A stretch of 64,000 nucleotides of DNA, taken from Hedera helix (taxonomy: Eukaryota > Streptophyta > Magnoliopsida > Apiales > Araliaceae). The stretch lies in NCBI GenBank assembly GCA_947179155.2, contig OX359278.1:12917879-12981878 (forward strand). The letters are read 5' to 3'. Below are positions 11,920 to 22,995 of this stretch, one piece after another. A program made the position numbers and the translations under genes. Each line of letters starts with the position of its first letter. Within the stretch, counting starts at the first letter, position 1. The notes under the pieces are model-generated. The model saw only the letters and a program-made list of their open reading frames with translations. It searched no databases and was not told the origin of the DNA.

Positions 11920-13049
11920 ATGGAATTCTCATCTGTTGAGAGAGCTCTTTTGTTAGTAGGGTGGCTGCTGCTGCTGCCGCCGCAATCACCTCTCTTGATA
12001 TCATCATGTGAGCAAAAAGTACTTGTAAAGGACAATTTGGATCCATCTCTTTTTCCCAGGGATTTTCTCTTTGGAACTGCTTCCTCTGCTTATCAGGTAA
12101 AATTTCTACGCCTTAACCCCCATTTTTCTTCTTATTTATTTACCTCTCAAACTCATATAGTTCGCAAAACGCAAAAACCTTTTCCCTCCTGATAAGTTAA
12201 AATAGACTGTTTTCTCAACTCAACTCCACCCCGCCTATTACTGTGATAGCTCGGGACTAACAAGAATGGTTGGGACAACAACCATCTATCTCGTTTGTAT
12301 TTTGGATACCCGTATAACCATCGAAGGATGTTGATGCCTAACTGCGGCACCGATCATTCGGGATAGTTATTTAAACCGTCAAAGATGCAGCTTTCAATAT
12401 GCCGCTCACCTAAATTCCGTGCTGGTGCATATGTTTCCCGTGCTGGCCAAACCAACCCTAACTCGTTTTGCTGGTGGGTTGCTTTAGGCGTTACGAAGGG
12501 GCAATAAAAAAGATAGTCATCTCTTATGAAAAGACTAGAGTGTTTCTATGGAACAAAAATGGAAAAATAAATGAAGAATTAAATATTTATGTTAAATGTA
12601 TAGTAACAAAATTTCCACCAAACCTCTACGAAAGAAGTGTCTTTTTCTGCAGTATGAAGGTGCCTACTTAACAGATGGGAAAGGTCTTAATAACTGGGAT
12701 GTTTTTACTCATGATCCAGGTTACAGCAGTAAGTCTTTTTGGATTCCTTGTAATTTTGTTTGATTTGAATTTCCTGTGTCAAGCAAGTATTTGTGAACCA
12801 AAATTGAAGCTTTTAATATATCACGCAACGTCTTGCAAGGTATCTGAATTTTCCTTTCGGAATGCTAGTCTCATTTTTACTTATATACTGGAATTACCTG
12901 TAACTGTAGTATGCCCCTAAAGCACCTAAAATTTACAATGACAAGGCAAATAAATTTTTACAGCTAGTATTACTGATGGAAGTAATGGAGATGATGCTGT
13001 GGATCAATACCACCGATATTTGGTACAGTCATTGAGCCCTAATCTGCTC

Positions 13050-13107
<58 letters not shown>

Positions 13108-16100
13108 TAGTTAGTAGTTGTTATATCATATATGCATATATTTACTATAATCCAACATTTTTGGAAGAATGGATTATGATTTTTCAGGCTGCATCATATG
13201 CTTCTTGATCCCGTTATTGATATTGTGGAATTGTATTAGCCATAACCATTAGGTCTCCTCCATTATACCTTTTGCCCAATACGCACAATACACATTTAAC
13301 GACACAAATATTGTTTTTAACAACGGTACTAGCGATATAACTATTTGCAACGTATTTGCTAACATTTACGACACTAAATATTTATTGGGAGAAATTGACT
13401 AAAAAGTGTAAAGGAGGAATCCTAATCCAACAATGTCGATACAATAATTGGTCTTGTGCCAAAATAATATAGCTCAAAACATCATACTCCGACATGCAAT
13501 TCTTTTCTCTTTCAATAACAATACCACATGTCTACCAGGTAACAACTTGGCCTAGTTTAGAAAAGTTAAACATCAACCTTAAACCAGAACAAGGGTTTCC
13601 CAAAAAAACTTCATAGACTAAGACACAGAAAGTATTGCTATTTTGTGAATCCTTTTGAATAACTAGATCTTTGGGGTATTGGAAACAGGAAGACATAGAG
13701 CTTATGGTTTCTCTTGGAGTCAACAGCTACAAGTTCTCAATTTCATGGGCAAGAATACTAGCAAGTGAGAACAAATACTTCATTTTCCCCAAAAGTCAAA
13801 ATAATACCATAATCTGAAATCCAACCATGTTTTATAACAGAAGGGAGATATGGAGAAGTCAATTTGGCTGGCATTGACTACTATAACAGGCTCATAGATG
13901 CTCTTCTCCTAAAAGGTTTTTCTCCATCACTTTCTCATTATGCGTAGAAGGAAAAAACAAAAAAAAAGCCACTAAAAAGAGGTTTTATGAAAATTTAACC
14001 ATCATCATATAGATGTTATCACGAGTTCACACATCTATTATACACACAGGTATCCAGCCATTTGTGGTGTTGAGTCACTTTGACATGCCTCAAGAACTCG
14101 AGGACAGATATGGAGGTTGGTTAAGTGCCAAAGCACAGTAAGTATCGAGTCTCAGCTTATCCATGACCTAATTAAAAAAAAAAAGTCTTAAGAAATTACT
14201 ATGTATTACTGTTAATCAGTCAACCAAACGTTATAATTTTGATAGAACTGGTGGTTTCTCTCTTTCATTTTCAGAGAGGATTTTGAATATCTCGCGGGCA
14301 TATGTTTCAGATACTTGGGGAACAGGGTGAAGTACTGGGTCACCTTCAACGAGCCAAACGTCTTAACGTTTCTTACTTACCGTTCAGGTATATACCCACC
14401 AAACCATTGCTCAAGTCCATTTGGATTCAGAAACTGTACTAAAGGGGATTCAGTGAAAGAGCCTCTCATAGCAGCACATAATATCATCTTATCCCATGCG
14501 GCTGCTGTTAACTTATACAGAACAAAATACCAGGTATAAATACCTGCTGCAATTCTACATTAAGCAGGTCAAGATATCTACTATGTTGAAGAAACTATAT
14601 GCATCTACTAATTCTACTTATGGCATGCAATTATTATAGTGTTTCCAATGAATGATTTCACTTAAATGGATTACTGCAATTTGTAAATCGACTATTTTCT
14701 AGCAAGGACTAGGTAAACTTTGCCAAGAATTAATATCTCTGTAAGTTGGGACAGTTTCTAGAGTCATAACATATGTACGACTGTGGTAATAACTAGAACG
14801 AACAAGGAGGTAGCATTGGAATTGCCATGCATACTCTATGGTATGAACCCATCAGTGACTCCTCCGTTGACAAGTTAGCTGCAGAAAGAGCACAAGCCTT
14901 CTTTATGAACTGGTTAGTTCATTCAAGAATCAACCTATCAAACAGTATAATAAAGTTTTTATGCATCCTAAAACATGTTCAAAACTAAATGAAAATTTAA
15001 AGCAGGTTCTTGGACCCAATAATATTTGGAAAATATCCCGCAGAGATGAAAACAATTTTGGGGTCTATTTTGCCAGAATTTTCGATCAATGAACAGGAGA
15101 AATTGAAAATAGGATTGGATTTTATTGGCATCAACCACTACACTAGCTTCTATGTCCAAGACTGCATGTTTTCCACTTGTGAAGCTGTACCAGGGACCTC
15201 AAGAATAGAAGGTTACTTCAGACCAACTTCACTAAAGGATGGCGTATCAATTGGGGAACTTGTAAGTAATTTAAAAATGCACCATAACTTTCCTTTTACC
15301 CTCAACATCTTGTGAGATACTGAATCATTTTACATTGTCTAGACAGGATTGTTGGACCTACATGTTTACCCCAAGGGAATGGAGAAAATCGTTACCTATG
15401 TAAAGGAAAGATATAATAATATACCGATGTATATTACAGAAAATGGTAAGTCAAGCAGGCATTAGGATTTCTGTGGTGCAAATCTTATATGCATGTTTTT
15501 TTCACGCGTTATATGGGTCAGGTTATTGCGAGAAGACCAATTCAAGTTCCACGCTTGAAGAATCCATCCATGATGACAAGCGAGTGGAGTACATGGCTGG
15601 CTATCTAGATGCCCTGTCGACAGCCATTAGGTAAGAATATGTTAACATGCCGCTTCTTCTTCTTCTTTTTTTGGCTAAGCAAAGGGTAGGAAACAAAACA
15701 CCCATGCTCTAAACCATTTTGCACTCAAAACAGTGTAAACTAATATCCGGCAACTGTGTTCATAAAAAGATTTTTTAGGTACACCATTGGTTTAATCTAC
15801 AAATAATTCCACACAACCAACTCTATAATAGAACCTAATCAGTTCTTTTTTAGTATTTAATTATTTATGAATACAGCAGTAGGTGAGGCTTAAGTTGTTG
15901 AAATCTGGCTCATATATTTTCCTGATTAAATGAACAGGAAAGGAGCAGATGTGAGGGGATATTTTGCTTGGTCATTGCTCGACAACTTTGAGTGGTTATA
16001 TGGTTACACAAAACGGTTTGGGCTTCACCATGTTGATCACACTACACTCAAACGAACTCCAAAACAATCAGCAGTGTGGTACAGAAAGCTCATTGCCAAA

Positions 16101-16157
16101 CATAAGACACTCAAATCCTTTCTGTCATATACTAATCCTAGACTTCTGCAGTATTAG
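11920..16157 (+). CDS. GH1 beta-glucosidase, BGLU45/46/47-like (tandem copy 2)
   Basis: A complete 12-exon gene encoding 534 residues. Exons: 11920-12096, 12653-12719, 12964-13022, 13689-13764, 13841-13915, 14050-14137, 14275-14533, 14797-14912, 15006-15261, 15343-15445, 15522-15630, 15938-16157. Intron positions and phases match gene 1, and exons 2-6 and 8-11 have identical lengths. A signal peptide with a Leu-rich core (about residues 9-25) predicts secretion. Acid/base Glu207 (TFNEP) and nucleophile Glu424 (ITENG) are present, as are FGTASSAYQ, NHYTSFY and WSLLDNFEW. It differs from gene 1 at the aglycone side: the segment before the nucleophile reads LLDLHVYPKG, with no tryptophan where gene 1 has DWIFIYPEG. 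From memory, Arabidopsis BGLU45 also lacks that Trp. Hydrolysis of phenolic or monolignol glucosides is the likely role but is inferred. Intron 3 contains a long TA microsatellite. Confidence 0.95.
13052..13105. repeat. (TA)n microsatellite in intron 3 of BGLU gene 2
   Basis: About 27 TA units, intronic. Confidence 0.95.
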
Positions 16158-16817
16158 TTTCTTACATTTCATTCTTATATTCATGTTAAGATGGGAAACC
16201 CAAAGTGAAAAAACCACCAGAGCTGAAGTATTTTCCCATTTATGGTTTGCTATTTTACGCATCCTTCTTCACAACCATTCCATCATTAGCTTCGAAATTA
16301 ACGACTTCTTCGCCATTTTACTTGTCAAGAAGCTTCAGGGCTTACTGAATTTAAATTTGAGTAAAATATTTTCCTTATTTTGATTTTGCTATTTGTAACA
16401 GTAATGTTTTGTCTTCAGTATGGAAACCAAAAAATAGATCACAACTTGTATTATAAACTTAAAATGAGGAAAAGAAACGGCTCATAGACGGTTTTAAAAA
16501 AGTGTGCCTGAAAAAGGTACACAAATTTGTAAGAAGAATAATATACTACTAGTTACAACCATGAAATGACTTGAGGTTTAAGTTCATTATTTTTTAGTAG
16601 GAAAAAAAATGGACATCATATAATTAAGAGCTAACAATCATCATAAAATATCAAGGGACAAAAGAAAAAATATATATAATACAGAAAACAGCAACAAAAT
16701 GAACAACTAACAATTCAAGCAACTACGACAAAAATACTAACCTCATTGTTCTAGTGAAAAAAATACTGAACCATGGTGGTGATCGAATTAAGCAGCACCT
16801 ATTATCTGGCTAAACCT
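16158..16817. other. Short intergenic gap between convergent genes
   Basis: The 3' flank shared by beta-glucosidase gene 2 (plus strand) and the pseudouridine synthase pseudogene (minus strand). It is AT-rich and no further feature was seen. Confidence 0.6.
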
Positions 16818-18877
16818 TTATCTCCACCAAGGAGATCTGGCCTCATAAAAATGCTCTCCATCATCCTATGAAATCTGGCATGCTTGAAGACCGATAGCAA
16901 TGCCAGGTTCCTTCCCATGACAAGCAATCCACTTTTCAATAGCCAGTTCTCTATCATTCTGACTTGCATATTGTATTTTGCACTTCCCAAATGGGTTGAG
17001 TCCATGACTTAAAATCTCTGCACTTGCAGCTGGCATGTACATCGCATCACCCACTATTGGTGCACCGCAAGCAGCCAATTGTGCTCGGATCTGTATCAAA
17101 TGACCGAATTGTCAAAGGGATTTCTCTCCTTTTTATGTTATGAAGACGAGAAATAAAGAGTGCATGTCATATTTCAAAGAATATGTTAATTTCCTTCCAC
17201 CTTTCCCTTATCTAGCAACTCAAATTCCAGTAGCATACAATAGAAACTCTAAATCAGTTGTAACTTGAAACTCGAAGAATGCTCAATACCTGGCTTTTTT
17301 TCCTGGCACAGCCTCAAGACCTAAAGTGCAACCAACTTTCCCTATATTTTGAGTAACATGATCAAATGTTTAGCAGATTACCAACCAAAATAGAAGTACC
17401 CTAAGGAATTTGAAGTCATCACAAGCCTAAAAACAAGGACGGGGAGCATAATATTTCAGTATGTACAAATGTAAAATTCCAGAAAGATACACCTCATGCT
17501 TGCAAGAATAAAGGAAAACAACATACAGACAAAATAAAAGAAAAATGTAGATAACTGATGAGTTCGACCTGTCAACAGGCCGATTTTACAGTTGTATGCA
17601 AACCTTTGGAAGACCATCCACAATCCTCAACACTACATTTTTCGACAATCACAGCATTTGGCCATGACACCTTTTTGCACTCCAAGACCTCAAGGTGGCA
17701 TAGGTACCATCCTTTAGTGTATTCTGTATGTCATAATAAGGTCAGGTTTAATAAAAATGGCAGCTAGAAAATGTATTTTGCAATTTGCATAACAACATGT
17801 CACAGAAAGAATGTTCCCATGAATATATATTACTAGGGTATATTCTACCCACACTGTCGGTCAATAGTCAACATTGTCAAGGAGAAGAAAAGAAAAAATT
17901 ACATAATACTCGCTGGTTATTCTGTCTGATTATGATACGCTGATAATTCATTTAAGAGACGAGAATAAGAGGGTACACGATAGGAAAATCTGCTCTTAAA
18001 ATTTCTACAGAAAGGTTAAGTAGTTTAATGAGTAGGACCAAAAATATGACGGAACTTAAGTTCAACCTAAGTTTATAAGTAAGTGGATATAAAGGAAAAA
18101 TTATTAACTTCTGAGACATTTTTTAGTTCAACTAAAAATTTATTGATACAGAGAAACACCCTCAGCAGAATTAAATATCATGCTCGTGCATCAAGGTCAA
18201 GGTAGATAATAATAGAATTCAATTAAGAAAAATGCCAAGGGCCATTCTGTCTACGCAGTTTGTGCAGATAGCGAACAGCAAGAGCAACATAAAATCAAAC
18301 AAATTCAGCTGAAACCTCCCTAAAAATCCATGAGAAAAAAACAAATTATCCTAAAAATCAACCCATGATCAACAAGTGATTCACGTTCTGATTTCCTTGA
18401 TAATATTACATCAATTAGGGACAATTTTTGTTTTTCTCTACTCAATGGGAAATCAACTATTTGCTATGTTACAGTTAGTTGCAAAAGACATACCCAGGAA
18501 GCTGGAAAACTCTTTGGGCATAAGAAATGGCATTGATGGGAAGATTTTACATTCCTCTTGACTTGACATCTTATAATTTAAAATTTATTCAAGCTTCACT
18601 CTCGTGGATGACTTGTTGATCCATCTCAAACCCCAACCCCCAGCCTGATCATAAAGGGCATAAAAGAAAGAGTCCTTTGACTCCAATACAGAATCCTGAA
18701 AACCCTCCAACTAAAATGAAGGGCCCCAACTCACACCTGTCTCTGAGAGCCACAATAATCTGCACTCAACTTCAATAGACTTCTTTGCAAGTTGAACTAA
18801 TCATGATGCCAAATTATCACCTTCTGACGATCCCACAATCGTCTCCATAGAAGTATGAAGGGAGTAGAAAATGATTT

Positions 18878-19961
18878 TGTTGTGATGCAACTTGAATCCT
18901 TTTCCATGAAGAATTTGGATTTAGGATCTTTCATCTTTCTATAAATAGGGTTGTTGGACAAGATGTAGAAAGCGCAAGGAAAATTCTAGTGACTCAGAGA
19001 GTGGTTATGATCTTCAAAGGGGCTTGTGAAAGGGGGTGACAAATACAAAGGCTTTCCCATTGATTGTACCATAAATTCTTCAAATCTAGTGAAAATGATT
19101 CTCTTTGTGGAGATAGACGAGAGATCCGACGAACCACATTAAAATTCTTTGTCATGTTCTTCAATTAAATCCTATGTGTATTTACTTTCTTCTACCACAA
19201 TTCTTGTGAGAACCATAATTCGTGTGGGACTTATGCATAGCTGTCATGGTATCGCCTAGGCAACGACTACGCGTCTTGGTGCTAGAGAAGGGCAATGTGA
19301 CGTCTTGGACGTCAAGTTGCCAACACTCACGCCTTAATAGCTAGTCCAAGTTAAGTGATTAAGTGATTTTTTACCCATGACTCATCAGCATAACCCATGA
19401 ACTTGTTATGTATTGTAATTTTATAACTTATTAGACTTGTAATATGTGATGGATGTTGAAATGGTTGATTTTTTATTTTCTATGCAGTGTTTGTTGACTT
19501 GTTCTACTAGTTTTTAATGTTATGTATTTTATTTTTGAATTTTGATTGTGAAGTATTCATATAATTGTGTTTTTAAGTACATTATATAGTGTTAGTTATT
19601 ATATTTTGAGTTTTAATGTATATAAAATTTTATTGTTTAATATATTTTTTAAGTGAAATAAATAATGTATAAATTACACATTGTTAACATCTTGTCGTCA
19701 TACAAACGTCATAGCGGACGCCTTATCGCCTAGACGATTTTATTGTTCAATATATTTTTTAAGTAAAATAAATAATGTATAAATTACACATTTGTTGTTA
19801 ACAACTTATCGTCATATGGATGTCATAGCAGACGCCTTATCGCCTAGGCGTCCTGGCAGAAACTATCATCGCATCTCGTCGTGGCACCGTGACAACTGTG
19901 GACCCATGAACGAAGTTAGATTGGCTTCCGTGTGTGTTTGAAAGGGCTCAAAACCCTAACA
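18878..19961 (+). mobile_element. Copia-like solo LTR (TSD GATTT) in the PUS6-like pseudogene
   Basis: Begins TGTTGTGATGCAAC and ends CAAAACCCTAACA. It is flanked by the 5-bp direct repeat GATTT (18873-18877 and 19962-19966). It has a plus-strand TATA box (CTATAAATAG, about 18940) and the CGACGAACCACATT-type leader often seen in copia LTRs. There is no primer-binding site or internal region, so it is a solo LTR. Without the inserted MITE it is about 411 bp long. It lies in the 2.5-kb intron of the pseudogene. Confidence 0.75.
19236..19900. mobile_element. hAT-like MITE inside the solo LTR
   Basis: A 665-bp element with imperfect terminal inverted repeats (left CATAGCTGTCATGGTATCGC, right end near-complementary). 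It is flanked by a decayed 8-bp duplication, GACTTATG (19228-19235) against GACCCATG (19901-19908), with 6 of 8 bases matching. Inside, a segment of about 110 bp is duplicated in tandem (about 19628-19737 and 19738-19850), each copy ending GACGCCTTATCGCCTAG. It is non-coding and younger than the solo LTR that hosts it. Confidence 0.75.
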
Positions 19962-22900
19962 GATTTTCCTATAAACTGGTCTCATAAACCAATACAAAGT
20001 GAGAACAAACAATTTACACAAGTAAATGCCCTGAGAAAAGGAGGGACCAGGGGTGACTTGACTTTCTTTCACGTTTTTGTATTGAATTAGTCATGAAATT
20101 CACTATACTTTTGTTGATAGGTTAATCATGAGAATCATTATTACATATCAAAATAGGATCAGACATGTATAATATCAATGATTACCTTCAGAAATAAGCC
20201 TTGGAGCAATGTTGATTGGACGCATGTAGCCATGTAGTGAGTTATTACTCCAATTGGCACAGGAGCAGCCGTAATAGCAAGATAAAGCTTCTTCACCTTT
20301 TTTTCCTGATGGTGAAAAGATATATAGCTTCAGAGTACTGGGCGTAAAGGAGAACATAAGATGAGGAAATAAACCTAGCTCTGAATGTCATATAATGTGA
20401 AAAAAATCAGTTTCCCTTTCATATTGCGAGCAGAGATATGGCAGACAGCAACTATTCAATTATCATGTAACCAATTGTTTTTCCAGTATATGACGAGAAT
20501 GAATTTAATAAACTTACACTGAATTTTCCGTGAAAAACTGAACAGTACTCCGTTCTAGCAAACACAATGCTGCACATGAAGTTGGCCATAAATCCAAGGT
20601 CGAGGAAATATATAAAACTATAATTGTAAATAACCATTCAGATAAATTACCAGCCTTCAGTGCAATTGTCAATTTGATGAGTAGTCATTAGAGGAGTAGT
20701 AAACTTCAAGGCACGAGTAGCACATGTTGCACAACTTTCTTCAACGTTGTCATAGGTTCCTCCTACCTAAAGTAGATATGGATATAGTGAGCAACTATGG
20801 CTATAAATTTAGTATAGCAGTAATTCATGTTCACAACATGACTTAAAATATCATTCTGGATCATATTGCATATTTGAGCAGAGTACTTTAAGGATCTCAT
20901 GCTCTGTTTTGTAAGAGGAAGGGGTAGGGTGTTGCAGCTTCCCAACAAGGAGGTCTAGGGGAAGGGAAACCTCCTTTCCCTTGTAGTTTGGTACATGAGA
21001 GGGAAGAAAATGTAAGGGGGAGGTGAAGTCAGTTTATAATGTTCCCTCATGTAAGGGAAGAGAATGAGCCATTAACACATTACTCATGCTTCCTTGCATA
21101 GCTAGTCCCTTGTCAGGAAAAAGTTAGAGGATTGTGTCGGGCGTTGCAAGCCAGCTATAGGCAATAGCCATTTCATGACCAAAGACATTAAGCAAACACA
21201 TTACTGCTATATAACTGATAGAGAATTATGATCGCGCAAGTTTACTCATTGACATCAAAGTCTGCTAAGCATTAGCTTCAGTTCACTGGTACAAGATATT
21301 TATTTACAAAGAACATATAAAATAAAAATATGAATAAAGAAAAAAGTATCGGTTTACATACAGATGTATCAGCAGGTTTGTCTAGAACCACATACGATTC
21401 AGTTACTGAAAAAATAATTCTTGATCTCCAGTCAATCTCATAACATCTGAAAAAGCATAAATGTCAACCAGTACTACAGGAAATGTAATCGGAAAAAAGT
21501 ACATCATTACATAGAACCCCATTAAGGAAACGTTTTGGATGGACATGCGCGTACGTCCCAGCTTCAACAAACTCATCAACATGAGTTATCCTGAAAGTTT
21601 TCTGCTCTTCTCTCACAGTTTTCCCTTTAATTGAAAATCTCTTACCCAGAAGTCAGAACTGATGGATCAGTAACTTCTTTGTACAACTTTATCTTCTCTG
21701 GTGTCGCTACACTTGGAGGAGGCTTTGGACATACAAGGGTATGGTATACAGCTCCAAAATGAATGAGATCTGCAACAAACCTTTAAAGCCTGGTTGATTG
21801 TGGATTGCAACAGAGTAACTCGTGACCCTAGTTCAGATGAAATGGACGACAATAACTGAAATACTTACAAAGGAGGAAGATCCAAAGCTTTACTAATATA
21901 CTCAAGAACAGTCCCTCCTTCTGAAACAACCAAGTGTTCAATTCTTGGTGGTATATTTTGTGAAGGGCATGGAAGCAAGCGGCCATAGTTTAAGTTGCTG
22001 CAACAAAATTGAGTCCTAGAATCAGAAGTACCAAATTATACGGGACTAAAATTAAAGAACTAAAAAGAAGTATCAATTTCCATTCCAAAAGTATGATATA
22101 GCTAGACAAGGTCAACTCTGCACCAAAAGATTTAAGAAATTAATGTCAGTTGTTGATGATATTTTACACAATTAAAGAACTTGAATACATTGAAATAATC
22201 CAACTATCCAAAGGGCAGATTATCAATTTGTTCTTCTATGAAAACGACCGTATATTCCCTTCCAAAACGAGAGTTTACTTTAAGAATTAAATGTACCATA
22301 TCCAAGTATATTTAATAAATTTTAATCTTAGCTAAAAAAAATATGTTGAAGTCAGACTTTTCTTCTAATTTTGACTTTAAAAAATTGACTCTCATTTTGG
22401 TATGGTGGGATAACTAACTAGCAGAACTAATTGCATAATTTTCGCAAAGAAAATACATCTGTAGAAATCATTGTCTGCAATTCAAAACAAGGAAGCTAAA
22501 GTAAGAATGCTGCATACGAAAAAGAGAACAAACATATAAAAAATGACTTATAAGTCATTTTATATAAGCACCTTTGACCAAATGTAATGATGACTCTACC
22601 CTCCATTATTTTTCTAAATAACAATCTTACCCTTTCAGCCTAAAAACATTCAGCTCGAAATTCAGATCGGTGCGTGGATCACCGGGTAGCTCACGAACAA
22701 AAGAATGGTCCCAATTCTGATCTTCGAGCTTTAATTTGACTTTATTAGCTCCGCTTAAGCTCTGCTTCTTCAATTCATCGGCGACAGAATCGACTGCCAA
22801 ATCGGTGTTCTCCATGGTGGAAGAGTTGGCCGGAACCGCGTCACATGCGAGGGAAAATGGTCGCCGGTGTAATTTCCAAGGATTAGACGGGTAAAAATGG

Positions 22901-22995
22901 AAGTTTTTACCGAGGGATTTGGAGGTGGAGGAGAGTATAAGGCCATATAGTGAGAATTTATCTCTCTTTAACAAATAGATTAAATATAATTTCAA

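Larger units (their letters stand above)
16818..22995 (-). pseudogene. RNA pseudouridine synthase 6-like (RluA family), decayed
   Basis: Ten exon-like blocks on the minus strand: 22995-22631, 21997-21869, 21780-about 21518, 21446-21362, 20766-20651, 20569-20518, 20305-20186, 17723-17555 and 17090-16818 (block 3 probably merges two ancestral exons). They read as a plant organellar-type pseudouridine synthase: a transit-peptide-like N terminus, NYGRLLPCPSQNIPP, LEYISKALDLPPLFVAD, CYEIDWRSRI, VVLDKPA, the catalytic region THQIDNCTEGC with its Asp, and the RNA-binding end QIRAQLAACGAPIVGDAMY. Four lesions break it: a frameshift after DPSVL near 21650; an 8-bp tandem duplication (CTACATGG/CTACATGC, about 20220-20240) that shifts the frame inside the ancestral HYMRPINIAPRLI; a 1-bp loss before AYNCKIGLLTGRTHQ (about 17590) plus loss of the GT donor after it at 17554; and Trp to TAG at 16866-16868, 16 codons before the ancestral stop at 16818-16820. 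Intron 20185-17724 is inflated by a solo LTR. A functional copy presumably exists elsewhere. Confidence 0.85.

Noticed and set aside
17281..17345. Possible extra PUS exon (minus-strand LEAVPGKKAR-like reading)
   Set aside because: Loosely resembles LEVLECKKV, but the true exon with that sequence is at 17555-17723; probably chance or a degenerate duplicate.
17558..17767. 69-codon plus-strand frame
   Set aside because: Antisense shadow of the PUS6-like exon at 17555-17723.
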